Source of the DNA: JAJDFU01 sp964641965
GTDB lineage: Bacteria; Bacteroidota; Bacteroidia; Chitinophagales; Saprospiraceae
Direction of reading: 5' to 3'
Length of the DNA: 64,000 bases
Assembly (NCBI GenBank): GCA_964641965.1
Contig: CAZXLD010000012.1
Location: 36,083-100,082, forward strand
How positions within the stretch are numbered: the first letter of the stretch is position 1; the number at the start of each line of letters is the position of its first letter. This document shows, in pieces, positions 17,867-26,852 of this stretch. Made by a program: the position numbers and the translations under genes. Under the pieces are notes generated by a model. That model did not search any database, was not told where the DNA came from, and worked only from the letters and a program-made list of their open reading frames with translations.

Positions 17867-18859
17867 CTATAACGTTCTTGGGTTAAAAATAATTTTAGGA
17901 GGCCGCCCTTCCCCAATAGGTTTATTCAAATTAAACTGCAACAAGATCTCATGCGACCCATTACTCACCCGATTCAAACTAGACATGGTAATGTCGTAAT
18001 TGTAGGCGAGCCTAAAGTTTGGAGAGATGTTTAACCCTCCCATAATCCCAACGGCATCCAAGCTATTCGAATTATATCCTCTTAACGTAGTTCCCAAGAA
18101 AAAATTTTCATTGTATTCGATCAAAACCCCAATATCAGATTGCAATTGAGTCGAATTCGCCCGAACCAGCATCATTGGCAAGAATAGCCAGTTGCGGCCT
18201 ACATTGATCCGTCCTTCTGCCTGAAAGAAAAAGGTACGGTCCATGAGCAGGGTGAAATTGTCAAACTCCACCTCCTGCTCCAGTAAATTGCGAACCCCGA
18301 ACCCGGCTTCCAGCCAATTCCCCTTAAAGAAAACACCTGCTTGAAAAGAGGGTGCTAAGGCCGTTGCCCGAGTGTTGGGCAATATGGGGTCTTGATGGTC
18401 CGGCGTTTGATTTTCGCCATAATTACCATCCGGAGTGATCAACCTGCTTCCATCCAGGCGTCGTTGGATAATTCCCCCTCCGACACCTAGGGCCAAGACT
18501 CCAGCCCCAACATCTATTTGATAGTTATAGGCCAGGTTGAACCGCATATCCTGTTGAGCACCAACTGCATCATTCTCAAATTGAATGCCAAACCCACTCC
18601 GCAAAAATTGTAGAGGTAAGTGTACATCTAAATATTGAGAGGTAGGCGCTCCATCAATACCAGTCCACTGCGCCCGATACACTCCATTGAAAACCAAAGA
18701 GCCCTCCATACCCGCATAAGCCGGGTTGAAATTGAATTTGGTGAAATGATACAGGCTGTACTGGGCTGCCTGTTGCGCATTTAACGCGGTATAGAGCCCC
18801 CCCAAAACAAGGAATATCGCACTTACAAACCAGGGTAAGACGATCTTATTAGGGGACAT
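17867..18859 (-). CDS. porP: PorP/SprF family T9SS outer membrane protein
   Basis: 330 residues from the ATG at 18859 (an upstream ATG at 18880 adds seven residues and is an alternative). A signal peptide ends at LNAQQ; the mature start QYSLYHFTKFNFNPAYAG with EGSLVFNGVYRAQWTGIDGAPTS is diagnostic of the PorP/SprF family. The rest alternates as expected for a beta barrel. Family members are outer-membrane proteins needed for secretion or attachment of adhesins and other T9SS cargo. The gene sits directly ahead of gldK in the same direction, the classic porP-porK order, separated by 166 bases that include a separate promoter-like box. Confidence 0.9.
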   Translation of the reverse strand: MSPNKIVLPWFVSAIFLVLGGLYTALNAQQAAQYSLYHFTKFNFNPAYAGMEGSLVFNGVYRAQWTGIDGAPTSQYLDVHLPLQFLRSGFGIQFENDAVGAQQDMRFNLAYNYQIDVGAGVLALGVGGGIIQRRLDGSRLITPDGNYGENQTPDHQDPILPNTRATALAPSFQAGVFFKGNWLEAGFGVRNLLEQEVEFDNFTLLMDRTFFFQAEGRINVGRNWLFLPMMLVRANSTQLQSDIGVLIEYNENFFLGTTLRGYNSNSLDAVGIMGGLNISPNFRLAYNYDITMSSLNRVSNGSHEILLQFNLNKPIGEGRPPKIIFNPRTL

Positions 18860-18890
18860 TACAGGATATTTGAAGGTCACTTTCAGTTGT

Positions 18891-20930
18891 TTATACTTGT
18901 TCTTTGAGCTGCTGTTCTGCTTCTTCTATTTCGCTAACGGGAAGCCTGCATGCATAGTCTTTACAAATAAAAATTTTAGTGTCAGCTGCTGGCTTCCGAT
19001 CTTTCAGAAGTGGAAACTCGGCATGATCAGTGGCATTTGCCATCCAGAGTACGCCTGGGTAAAAACGCCTTTGTAATATTCGTGCTGTCGTTTTCGCATT
19101 TTCACCTACAATAGCTACTTCCTTTGAACCTTTCTCCAGATGGAGTGCCAATTTGGACCACCTGGCAAAGGAGGTCGGATACTTGATTGCAGCGTGCTGC
19201 ATATCCATTACCATGGCGCTTCCCAGCTTCCTGAACACTGCATTCCCAGTCAACAATCCCAGCCTAAATAAATTGGAGGCCATGGTGGAGTTGCCTGAAG
19301 GAAGTGCAGAATCGTAAATCTCTTTTTTTCGCAAAGGCACATCTGCCTGCTCCGATGAAGAAAAATAGAAGAATTTTCCGTCCTCATCAAGAAAATGGTC
19401 GATCACAAAGCCGGTTAAATGCTCCGCTTGTCGTATACGGTCCAAATTGAAATCAATCTCATAAACTTCCAACAATGCCTCAATCAAAAATGCGTAATCT
19501 TCTAAAAATCCATCGTATTGCAGCTGATCTCCGCCAAGCGTATGAAAAAGCTTTCCTTCTGAAGTCATGAAAGTAGATAGGAGGAAGTCCAGATGAGCAG
19601 TTGCCCTATCTCGGTAGGCTTCATCCGGGAAGGCCTTTGCCACTTTAGCAAAAGCAGTTGCCAATAAGGCATTCCAACTGAGTAGTACCTTGTTGTCCAG
19701 GGAAGGTCGAATGCGTTTCTCACGAATAGGCCAGAGCAGAAAATGCCATTTTTTCTTTTGGGCAGCCAATTCTTCCATACTGATCTGGTTGGCTTCAGCA
19801 AAGGATGCATCCGATTGTGCCCGCCAAAGAATTGTTTTACCCTCCCAATTGCCTTGATTTTGTACCGAAAAATACCTGGCAAACAGCGGATATTCTGTTC
19901 CGAGGACTTGAACTAAAGTAGAATGATCCCAAACGTAAAATTTTCCCTCTTCCCCTTCCGAATCTGCATCAAGCGCCGAGAAATACCCACCGCTCTCACG
20001 CCGAAGCTCCCGGTCCAGAAAATCAAGTGTTTGTTTGATCACTTCCCTTTTTTCAGCGTCTGGATAATTGCGTTGGAGATCCGCCAATAAGCCAAGCAAT
20101 AAAGCATTATCGTATAACATTTTCTCAAAATGCGGAATCAACCAGGCATTATCAGTAGCATACCGAGCTAAACCACCTCCCAGTTGATCGTAAATTCCCC
20201 CCCGAACCATTTTTTGTATGGAAAAGTTGACCCAATACAGGGCATCCACATCTCCAGTTTTAAGGTGAAACTCGTACAAGTATCGCAAACCCATAATACC
20301 GGGAAATTTTGGTGCGCTGCCAAAACCACCATACTCACGGTCTATGCTTCCAATCAATCGTTTAGCTATTTCTGGGGTAAAGTTGACTTTGTTGGGGTTC
20401 TGATCCGTTACCTCGGCCTGAAAAAAAACCTGATTCGAATTCCGGATCAGGTCAATCAATTTGTCCGCCTGTTCCTCTACTACTTCACGCTTATTTTTAA
20501 AAGCTTGGATCATACGTCGCAATACCTCCAGCCAGGAAGGGCGATTGTAAGCAGATTCCGGCGGGTAGTAGGTGCCTGCATAGTACGGTTTCCGGTCAGG
20601 CGTCAAAAAAGCATTTAACGGCCAACCACCGGAGCCATTGATCGCCTGGCAAGCTTCCATGTAAATATGATCTACATCAGGACGTTCCTCACGATCTACC
20701 TTAATGTTGATGAAATGTGTATTCATAAACTCCGCTACCGCCTCATCTTCAAAGGATTCACGTTCCATCACATGGCACCAGTGACAGGTAGAATAACCAA
20801 TACTGACCAAAATGGGCTTGTCCTCTTCTTTGGCTCGTCGAAACGCTTCCCCCTTCCATGGATACCAATCCACAGGGTTAGTAGCATGCTGTAGCAGATA
20901 GGGACTGGTTTCGAATTGAAGATGGTTCAT
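18891..20930 (-). CDS. DUF255 thioredoxin-like domain protein (YyaL/SPATA20 family)
   Basis: 679 residues. The N-terminal 170 residues are a thioredoxin-like DUF255 domain starting with SPYLLQHA.NPVDWYPW, with the redox-type pair Cys49-His-Trp-Cys52 (CHWC). The remainder is an (alpha/alpha) toroid of the glycosidase type, with GGIYDQLGGG and HFEKMLYDNA blocks typical of the family. Length and motif order match bacterial YyaL and eukaryotic SPATA20. The biochemical role is not known. It is the gene upstream of porP with only 31 bases between them, so it may be co-transcribed with the T9SS genes. Confidence 0.88.
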   Translation of the reverse strand: MNHLQFETSPYLLQHATNPVDWYPWKGEAFRRAKEEDKPILVSIGYSTCHWCHVMERESFEDEAVAEFMNTHFINIKVDREERPDVDHIYMEACQAINGSGGWPLNAFLTPDRKPYYAGTYYPPESAYNRPSWLEVLRRMIQAFKNKREVVEEQADKLIDLIRNSNQVFFQAEVTDQNPNKVNFTPEIAKRLIGSIDREYGGFGSAPKFPGIMGLRYLYEFHLKTGDVDALYWVNFSIQKMVRGGIYDQLGGGLARYATDNAWLIPHFEKMLYDNALLLGLLADLQRNYPDAEKREVIKQTLDFLDRELRRESGGYFSALDADSEGEEGKFYVWDHSTLVQVLGTEYPLFARYFSVQNQGNWEGKTILWRAQSDASFAEANQISMEELAAQKKKWHFLLWPIREKRIRPSLDNKVLLSWNALLATAFAKVAKAFPDEAYRDRATAHLDFLLSTFMTSEGKLFHTLGGDQLQYDGFLEDYAFLIEALLEVYEIDFNLDRIRQAEHLTGFVIDHFLDEDGKFFYFSSSEQADVPLRKKEIYDSALPSGNSTMASNLFRLGLLTGNAVFRKLGSAMVMDMQHAAIKYPTSFARWSKLALHLEKGSKEVAIVGENAKTTARILQRRFYPGVLWMANATDHAEFPLLKDRKPAADTKIFICKDYACRLPVSEIEEAEQQLKEQV

Positions 20931-21037
20931 GCTGTGTTTTTCTAGCCTATCCAGACAACGGGTAGCCCGAAAGAGTAGTTCAACCTTTTCACCCTACTCG
21001 CTTTGTTTTTTATTTTTACTTTTTAAACATTTTGTTT

Positions 21038-21045
21038 TATATTTG
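21038..21045 (+). promoter_or_regulatory. Candidate -7 box for the glucosaminidase gene
   Basis: TATATTTG, matching TAnnTTTG, lies 39 bases before the ATG at 21084 in a strongly AT-rich stretch. No well-placed -33 element is obvious. Confidence 0.5.
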
Positions 21046-21083
21046 AATCCTAGTGTTTAGGTTTTGTTGAAAAGACATTGACA

Positions 21084-21866
21084 ATGGAAACAGGAAATCA
21101 ATTTGGTAAAAACTCAAAAGTTGAAGCTGACCTGTTTGAACTTGGTAATAGCAACGATCGGCAGGTCACCCCTTGGCGCCCTCCTGGGAAGCGATGGGAC
21201 TTTCAAGCAGATATGCTTCGTCAGGAATGGGAAAATTTAAGGAACCGTTTTTCCAAAGGCTTTGGAGGAAGTATTCAGGTCAATGGTAAGAAATGGCGTA
21301 TACCGTGGACAAAACTAATTCTGTTGGGGCTAGCTGTTTACGTCCTTACCTTCAAAGACCTCCAATTTTCATTGGATATGAAGGCACCGCTAGCGCCTGG
21401 CGCTGTAGGAGCTCCTCCGGCTTCCTCAAGCCCGGTTAACCAATCCAGTTCCCCAGGCACCTTTGCTCCTCCAACCCAAGAACAAGATGAGGACATTGAG
21501 GCATACATAGATCGGTTTCAAAAGGTCGCCCTGGCAGAAATGAAAAAATTTGGGATTCCAGCTAGTATAAAGATGGCGCAGGGGATTTTGGAAAGCCAGG
21601 CAGGTCGATCACAAGATTGCCGCCAATCAAACAATCATTTTGGATCTCCAATGGCAGGGCAAATCTTTAACAGTGCTTGGGCCAATTGGCGCGCCCATAG
21701 CGAACTGTTGCGGCAGGATTATCCTGAGTTATTCCGAAATGGTTCCAATTACAAATCATGGGCAGAAGGTTTGGAACGCGCTGGGTACAACCCAAGAAAA
21801 GGGTATGCTCGGCAGTTAATTCGGATTATTGATACCTATCGATTGTCCGACTGGGATAAGGAATAG
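21084..21866 (+). CDS. Membrane-anchored glucosaminidase-domain protein (FlgJ/LytG-like)
   Basis: 260 residues from the ATG at 21084 (a TTG two codons earlier is less likely). A polar N-terminal segment of about 70 residues precedes one transmembrane helix (TKLILLGLAVYVLTF), a Pro/Ser-rich linker, then a glucosaminidase domain: GIPASIKMAQGILESQAGRS, SNNHFGS and GYNPRKGYARQLIRIIDTY. The catalytic glutamate of ILES is kept. Such enzymes cut the glycan strand of peptidoglycan; the anchored form suggests a periplasmic role in wall remodelling. The N-in orientation with a long cytoplasmic tail is unusual for the family and may hold a partner-binding site. Confidence 0.8.
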   Translation: METGNQFGKNSKVEADLFELGNSNDRQVTPWRPPGKRWDFQADMLRQEWENLRNRFSKGFGGSIQVNGKKWRIPWTKLILLGLAVYVLTFKDLQFSLDMKAPLAPGAVGAPPASSSPVNQSSSPGTFAPPTQEQDEDIEAYIDRFQKVALAEMKKFGIPASIKMAQGILESQAGRSQDCRQSNNHFGSPMAGQIFNSAWANWRAHSELLRQDYPELFRNGSNYKSWAEGLERAGYNPRKGYARQLIRIIDTYRLSDWDKE

Positions 21867-21959
21867 AAAATGGCTATGGAATGCAAAGGCATTACAGGAA
21901 ACTACATCATTAAATCCCTGTACGATACTGTTGCTCTTCTATTTTCCAAGTGGTTTTCG

Positions 21960-21990
21960 AGGGTTGTCCTGTAGCAGGGCAGCCCTTTTT
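21960..21990 (+). terminator. Intrinsic terminator after glucosaminidase gene
   Basis: AGGGTTGTCCTG pairs with CAGGGCAGCCCT (two G-U pairs) around a TAG loop, followed by TTTTT. Its right edge touches the stop codon of the convergent manA gene. Confidence 0.8.
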
Positions 21991-23194
21991 AGGATAAATT
22001 CGTACCTGCTCGAAAAAGTAGAGTTGGTGCTTCAGCTCGAATCCTAAGTTTAGATCCATCTGTAATTAAAATAGACTCCCCTTTTTGGATGCTACCATTT
22101 TCATTGAGCGTAGCGTTCCCGGCAAGGGATAGGAGTATTTCAGGACCACTGGCGCCTGTTTCGAAGACATCGCCTACCGCTAGTTCAATTCTCGAAAGTC
22201 TAAAGTCCTCTACTGGAGAATGATATACGCGTTCAAATTCATCTGTATCGATCCCATTCAGGATTTTTGGTTGCACAGACCCAAACTTCAGTGTGCTGAG
22301 CAATTCGTCTATGTCAACATGTTTTGAAGTAAGTCCTCCTCGAAACACATTGTCTGAGCTCGCCATTAATTCCACATTGGTACCACATAAATAGGCATGG
22401 AGCAACCCGGCCCCTTGAAAAATACCCTGCCCGGGCTCTAGTGCTACCAAGTTGAGCAGGTACAGAGAGAAAACACCTCGGTCATATTTTCCTTTTGCCG
22501 GAGTCCGTTCTTCCATGGCTTTTGCGGCCCAATAGTCAGGATTTTTCTTGTCTCTCAATTTTCCGGATCGAAAATCAGGTAAAAGTTTTTCAGCTAATGG
22601 TGTTAACCAGGTATCAATTTCATCCTGATCGCATTTCATCACCATCTGATAAAATGCTTTTATTCCATCATGTATTAATGGACCTACGAATGGCGATAAT
22701 TCAGAATGCTTTCTAAAAAGTGCAACTGTCGAATCTAAATCTCTAAATCCGTGCAACAACCAGAATGGTGTTAGTGCAACCAGCATCTCCGGTTTATGGT
22801 TTGCATCTCGATAATTTCGATTAGGTGCATCTAATGGAATACCCTTCTGGTTTTCTAACTCGAATCCAATTTTTGCCTGTTCCAAACCAGGGTGAGCCTG
22901 AATGGAAAGCATTTTATCTACGTCCAGAATTTTTAATAGGTAAGGAAATTGTCCCTGAAACCGTTGGACAACCCGACCTCCCATCCCTTCTTCCGGATGT
23001 CTGGAAATATAATCTGCCAAGCCGGACTTCCCCTTCTCTGTAATCAAATAAGCCTCTCCTTTGGGATGAGCACCAAGCCAATACTCTGCATAGGTTTTTC
23101 CAGGTAAGGTCTCCAGGTTTAACAGATTAGGAATAAAATCGGTACCTCCCCAATCGTAGTGTTGAATGGCGCCTTCCAGCTTAAAAATGGCCAT
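21989..23194 (-). CDS. manA: Mannose-6-phosphate isomerase, class I
   Basis: 401 residues. Converts fructose-6-phosphate and mannose-6-phosphate, feeding GDP-mannose and mannosylation. The type I fold is supported by IQHYDWGG at the N-terminus, the zinc ligands Gln-x-His in IQAHPG, the glutamate and histidine in GTNVELMASSDNVFRGGLTSKHVD and the second cupin. It stands alone between the glucosaminidase (convergent) and ruvX (divergent, 108 bases). Mannose supply would suit the glycosyltransferases at 5.4-9.2 kb, but the distance makes this only a metabolic link. Confidence 0.93.
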   Translation of the reverse strand: MAIFKLEGAIQHYDWGGTDFIPNLLNLETLPGKTYAEYWLGAHPKGEAYLITEKGKSGLADYISRHPEEGMGGRVVQRFQGQFPYLLKILDVDKMLSIQAHPGLEQAKIGFELENQKGIPLDAPNRNYRDANHKPEMLVALTPFWLLHGFRDLDSTVALFRKHSELSPFVGPLIHDGIKAFYQMVMKCDQDEIDTWLTPLAEKLLPDFRSGKLRDKKNPDYWAAKAMEERTPAKGKYDRGVFSLYLLNLVALEPGQGIFQGAGLLHAYLCGTNVELMASSDNVFRGGLTSKHVDIDELLSTLKFGSVQPKILNGIDTDEFERVYHSPVEDFRLSRIELAVGDVFETGASGPEILLSLAGNATLNENGSIQKGESILITDGSKLRIRAEAPTLLFRAGTNLS

Positions 23195-23290
23195 GGTGTT
23201 TTAGCTATTTTGTGGGACAAAAATGAACATTCTCCCCAAATTCGAAACCCAAATCTCTGCCTGAATTAGCATCTTGATCAAAAAGGCTTT

Positions 23291-23298
23291 TATTTTTG
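23291..23298 (+). promoter_or_regulatory. Candidate -7 box close to the ruvX start
   Basis: TATTTTTG matches TAnnTTTG and ends only 4 bases before the GTG start of ruvX, so if used the transcript would be leaderless or nearly so. Confidence 0.4.
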
Positions 23299-23302
23299 CG
23301 AA

Positions 23303-23716
23303 GTGGGAAGAATATTGGCAATTGATTATGGCAGCAAACGGACTGGAATTGCGGTAACGGATCCTCTGAGGATTATTGCTTCCGGCCTGGAAACTGTACC
23401 CACATCAGAATTGTTAGTCTACCTAAAATCTTATTTCGAAGAAGAAAAGGTGGACATCATTCTGATAGGTGAACCATTGCATAAAGACGGTACACCTACA
23501 AAATTACATGCCGATGTTATTGGTCTTCAACGAAAGCTAACCCATATATATCCATCGAAGAAGGTTTTGCTCCAAGATGAAAGCTATACCTCTCAGGATG
23601 CCAGGACCATTATCTTGCAAAGCGGAGCAAGTAAGAAAAAAAGAATGGATAAAGGATTAGTGGATAAGGTTAGCGCTGGATTGATCTTACAAAGTTATCT
23701 GGATCAGATCCGGTAA
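23303..23716 (+). CDS. ruvX: Putative pre-16S rRNA nuclease / Holliday junction resolvase RuvX (YqgF)
   Basis: 137 residues from a GTG start that places the first strand GRILAIDYGSKRTGIAVTD right at the N-terminus, as in all YqgF proteins. The RNase H-like fold and acidic residues are seen in AIDYG, IGEPLHKDG, LQDESYTS and VDKVSAGLIL. YqgF matures the 5' end of 16S rRNA in E. coli and has been suggested to cut Holliday junctions. It is followed by def with a 15-base gap, an operon-like pair. Confidence 0.92.
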   Translation: MGRILAIDYGSKRTGIAVTDPLRIIASGLETVPTSELLVYLKSYFEEEKVDIILIGEPLHKDGTPTKLHADVIGLQRKLTHIYPSKKVLLQDESYTSQDARTIILQSGASKKKRMDKGLVDKVSAGLILQSYLDQIR

Positions 23717-23731
23717 TCGCAAAAGAAAAGC

Positions 23732-24289
23732 ATGATTTTACCGATTTACGCCTACGGACAAGCGGTGCTCAAACAAATGGCAGATGATATTGCACCGGAT
23801 TATCCCAATTTATCAGAGTTAATCGCCAATATGTGGGAGACCATGTATCATGCCCAGGGCGTTGGTTTAGCAGCACCGCAGATTGGTCTGCCTATCCGTC
23901 TTTTTATCATTGATACCAAGCAGATGATGGAAGAAGGAAGAGAGGAAGAAGGATTCAAGCGAGTTTTCATCAATGCTCATAAAATTGAAGAGGCCGGTAC
24001 TCCATGGACTTACGAAGAGGGCTGTTTAAGTATACCTGACATTCGTGCCGATGTAGAACGAAAACCCCAACTTAGCCTAAAATACTTCGACGAAAACTTC
24101 CAGGAACACGAAGAAGTATTTACAGGGATCCATGCCCGGGTTGTTCAGCACGAGTACGATCATATTGATGGAATCTTATTTGTTGATCACTTGAAACCTT
24201 TAAAGAAAAGGTTAATCAACAGAAAGTTGGATAATATCAAGAAAGGGAAAGTGGATTCGGATTACAAATTGAAATTTTCTAGAAGATAG
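23732..24289 (+). CDS. def: Peptide deformylase
   Basis: 185 residues. Removes the formyl group from the N-terminal methionine of nascent proteins. The three signature motifs are intact: GVGLAAPQIG, EEGCLSIP (metal-binding cysteine) and QHEYDHIDG (HExxH with two metal-binding histidines and the catalytic glutamate). It follows ruvX by 15 bases and probably shares its transcript. Confidence 0.97.
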   Translation: MILPIYAYGQAVLKQMADDIAPDYPNLSELIANMWETMYHAQGVGLAAPQIGLPIRLFIIDTKQMMEEGREEEGFKRVFINAHKIEEAGTPWTYEEGCLSIPDIRADVERKPQLSLKYFDENFQEHEEVFTGIHARVVQHEYDHIDGILFVDHLKPLKKRLINRKLDNIKKGKVDSDYKLKFSRR

Positions 24290-24353
24290 CCTTATCCAAC
24301 CATCCGGTTTAAGCAGATTCCCTGACTTGAATCCTACTTGAAACTGCCCAACT

Positions 24354-24989
24354 CTATTTTCTTCCAAAATCGGCTGGGATTTCTCCCCATATTTCTGTTT
24401 CCCACTTGAGCAGGGGATTTTTATAGGTATTCTGTTTCAGCCATGACTCGCCCCTTTGGATCAAATCAAATAGTCGAGCTGTTTTGGCATTTCTTTTCAA
24501 AGTGGTTTTACATTTTTTAGCCTTAACCCATCCCATGGCAATACGGGAATCACTGTAAATAGGCATGTCCAAATTACCTTGCTGCTGGCACCAGGCCAGT
24601 CCATGTACTAGCGCTAAAAATTCGCCAATATTATTGGTGCCAAGTTCAAACTTTTGATGAAAGAACTGATACCCCGTTTTGGTATCTACCCCTTGATATT
24701 CCATTCGTCCCGGATTTCCGCTGCAGGCCGCATCTACACTGATACTTTCCCAGATTACCCCTTTCATATCATGGGTTTTCTGCTTTTTCACCCCAGTGCC
24801 TCGTCTATTTTTACCCCAATAGCCATCCATATCCTGAAGTGCGGCTTCTGCCTCGGCTTTCGAAGTAAATGACTTAAATCTGGCATTTGAAACCCCTTTG
24901 ACTGCCTGTTGGCATTCGGTCCAGGAATCATAAATTACACCTGAATCCTGCCCCGCCCAAACAACATAGTATTTCTTCTTTTTTGCCAT
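24354..24989 (-). CDS. rnhA: Ribonuclease HI with N-terminal hybrid-binding (viroplasmin-like) domain
   Basis: 211 residues. The N-terminal 45 residues (KKYYVVWAG...GVIYDSWTECQQAVKG) form the small caulimovirus-viroplasmin/HBD domain that binds RNA-DNA hybrids. The C-terminal RNase H domain keeps the acidic centre: Asp in VDAACSGNPG, Glu in NIGEFLAL, Asp in YSDSR and a final Asp in IPADFGRK. It degrades RNA in RNA-DNA hybrids such as primers and R-loops. It is a single gene, convergent with def. Confidence 0.93.
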   Translation of the reverse strand: MAKKKKYYVVWAGQDSGVIYDSWTECQQAVKGVSNARFKSFTSKAEAEAALQDMDGYWGKNRRGTGVKKQKTHDMKGVIWESISVDAACSGNPGRMEYQGVDTKTGYQFFHQKFELGTNNIGEFLALVHGLAWCQQQGNLDMPIYSDSRIAMGWVKAKKCKTTLKRNAKTARLFDLIQRGESWLKQNTYKNPLLKWETEIWGEIPADFGRK

Positions 24990-25151
24990 AATTTTCGAAG
25001 GTAATAGATTCTAATGCAGCAATAGGGTCTAAGCATTTTCCTGGTGGGGTTCCAATCCGGAGCCAGGATACCTGAAGAGTGTCTTATACTGCCAAAATGA
25101 GAACTCCAAACCTACTAAAACTCATCCTTCGTTCAACTCTTTTCCATTCCA

Positions 25152-25182
25152 TTGTTTACAAAGTGGGAAAAGGCTAATTTTG
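25152..25182 (+). promoter_or_regulatory. Promoter of ahcY
   Basis: A TTG -33-type element at 25152-25154 is followed, after a 20-base spacer, by TAATTTTG at 25175-25182, matching the Bacteroidota TTTG/TAnnTTTG arrangement. It leaves a 5' leader of about 30 bases before the ATG at 25220. Confidence 0.6.
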
Positions 25183-25219
25183 CCTACCTAATTTTTGATT
25201 CTGAACAAAATCCAACTAC

Positions 25220-26533
25220 ATGTCTACTGTAGATCAAAAGCTTAAGTACAAGGTTAAAGATATTGCGTTAGCAGATTGGGGTAGAAAAGAGATCCGACTG
25301 GCTGAGGCTGAAATGCCGGGCCTAATGGCTCTTCGGGAAAAATATGGTGAATCCAAGCCATTGAAGGGTGCCCGTATTGCAGGTTGCTTGCATATGACCA
25401 TTCAAACTGCCGTACTTATTGAAACCCTCGTCGAATTAGGAGCTGATGTTACCTGGTCTTCTTGTAATATTTTCTCAACCCAAGACCATGCTGCTGCCGC
25501 GATAGCTGCCGCCGGAATCCCGGTATTCGCCTGGAAAGGAATGACCGAAGAAGAATTTTGGTGGTCAATTGAGCAGACTCTTTTTGCTTTTGAAGATGGA
25601 CAGCCACTTAATATGATCTTGGATGATGGTGGAGACTTGACAAACGTAGTTTTGGATAAACATCCGGAATTGGTGGAAGGTATCCGTGGGCTGAGCGAAG
25701 AGACCACGACCGGAGTTCACCGACTGTACGAACGGATGGCTAACGGTACGCTCCCTCTACCCGCAATCAACGTAAATGATTCCGTGACCAAGTCCAAATT
25801 TGACAACAAATACGGATGTAAGGAATCCTTGGTAGACGCCATCAGAAGGGCAACTGATATTATGATCGCAGGAAAAGTAGCAGTGGTGGCCGGATACGGA
25901 GATGTAGGCAAAGGATCAGCCGCATCGCTACAAGGAGCGGGATGCCGTGTAATTGTAACCGAAATTGACCCCATCTGTGCTCTACAGGCTGCAATGGACG
26001 GTTTCGAGGTTAAAACCATGAAAAATGCCATTCCCCGTGCCGACATAGTGGTAACCGCAACCGGTAATAAAGATATTGTTACAGAGGAGCATTTTCGCTT
26101 GATGAATGATAAAACCATCGTTTGCAACATCGGGCACTTTGATAATGAGATCGACGTATCCTGGCTGAATGACAATTATGGGCAGACCAAGGATGTTATC
26201 AAGCCACAAGTTGACCTTTATAACATCGACGGAAAGGATATCATCCTCTTGGCTGAAGGTCGATTGGTCAATCTAGGTGTGGCTACTGGACATCCTTCTT
26301 TTGTTATGTCCAACTCTTTCACCAACCAAACTCTGGCTCAAATTGAACTGTGGGAAAACCATGGCAAGTACGAGAATAAGGTTTACATGCTGCCCAAACA
26401 CCTGGATGAGGAAGTAGCTCGTCTGCACCTGGCTAAAATTGGAGTCGAATTAGATTCCCTGACAGAAGATCAAGCAGAATACATCGGGGTGAAGAAAGAA
26501 GGTCCATATAAGCCTGAATACTACCGATATTAA
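25220..26533 (+). CDS. ahcY: Adenosylhomocysteinase
   Basis: 437 residues. Hydrolyses S-adenosylhomocysteine to adenosine and homocysteine, keeping methyltransferases active. Motifs include CLHMTIQTAVLIETL, SCNIFSTQDHAAAAI, the NAD-binding VVAGYGDVGKGSA and the conserved C-terminus GPYKPEYYRY that completes the neighbouring subunit's active site. The 40-residue insertion of the plant/proteobacterial type is partly present. It is a single gene with a promoter at 25152-25182 and a terminator at 26596-26622. The short leader shows no obvious SAH riboswitch. Confidence 0.97.
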   Translation: MSTVDQKLKYKVKDIALADWGRKEIRLAEAEMPGLMALREKYGESKPLKGARIAGCLHMTIQTAVLIETLVELGADVTWSSCNIFSTQDHAAAAIAAAGIPVFAWKGMTEEEFWWSIEQTLFAFEDGQPLNMILDDGGDLTNVVLDKHPELVEGIRGLSEETTTGVHRLYERMANGTLPLPAINVNDSVTKSKFDNKYGCKESLVDAIRRATDIMIAGKVAVVAGYGDVGKGSAASLQGAGCRVIVTEIDPICALQAAMDGFEVKTMKNAIPRADIVVTATGNKDIVTEEHFRLMNDKTIVCNIGHFDNEIDVSWLNDNYGQTKDVIKPQVDLYNIDGKDIILLAEGRLVNLGVATGHPSFVMSNSFTNQTLAQIELWENHGKYENKVYMLPKHLDEEVARLHLAKIGVELDSLTEDQAEYIGVKKEGPYKPEYYRY

Positions 26534-26852
26534 TCTACAGCCAAAAAGCTGGGTTTACCTGGTAACGAGCTAAGGACATATCAAGATTATTATACAGGGG
26601 TGGCGCTAAACGTCACCCCTTTCTATTTGTCCGAGCCCCAACAGTTTGGTATTAAACACGGTATGAAATCCAGCAGGAAAAGGCATCTGCTTAAAATCCG
26701 ACATTTGGCTACTGTCATCTTTACTCTCCAGTCCTTTTATTGAAAAGAAGTTGGAACATTTAAAGTCTGGACTCCCTGAATTCAGTGGAGGCTAACTGTT
26801 TATGCCTGTTCCACATGAACAATCTAATGTTTAAACACACAAATTCCTATCT
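26534..26852. other. Intergenic stretch of 319 bases between ahcY and the T9SS cargo gene
   Basis: It contains the ahcY terminator near its left end. The remaining 230 bases show no ORF of note, no RNA motif I recognise and no clear TAnnTTTG box; the promoter of the repeat protein must lie here. Confidence 0.6.
26596..26622 (+). terminator. Intrinsic terminator after ahcY
   Basis: AGGGGTGGCG and CGTCACCCCT form a stem around CTAAA, followed by TTC and a T-rich stretch, 62 bases after the ahcY stop codon. Confidence 0.8.

Noticed and set aside
17867..20930. DUF255 protein as a possible dedicated T9SS component because it precedes porP.
   Set aside because: The family is spread widely in bacteria and eukaryotes without T9SS; adjacency alone is not enough.
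25717..26175. 152-codon minus-strand frame within ahcY.
   Set aside because: Antisense of a highly conserved enzyme gene; serine- and alanine-rich translation typical of a shadow.
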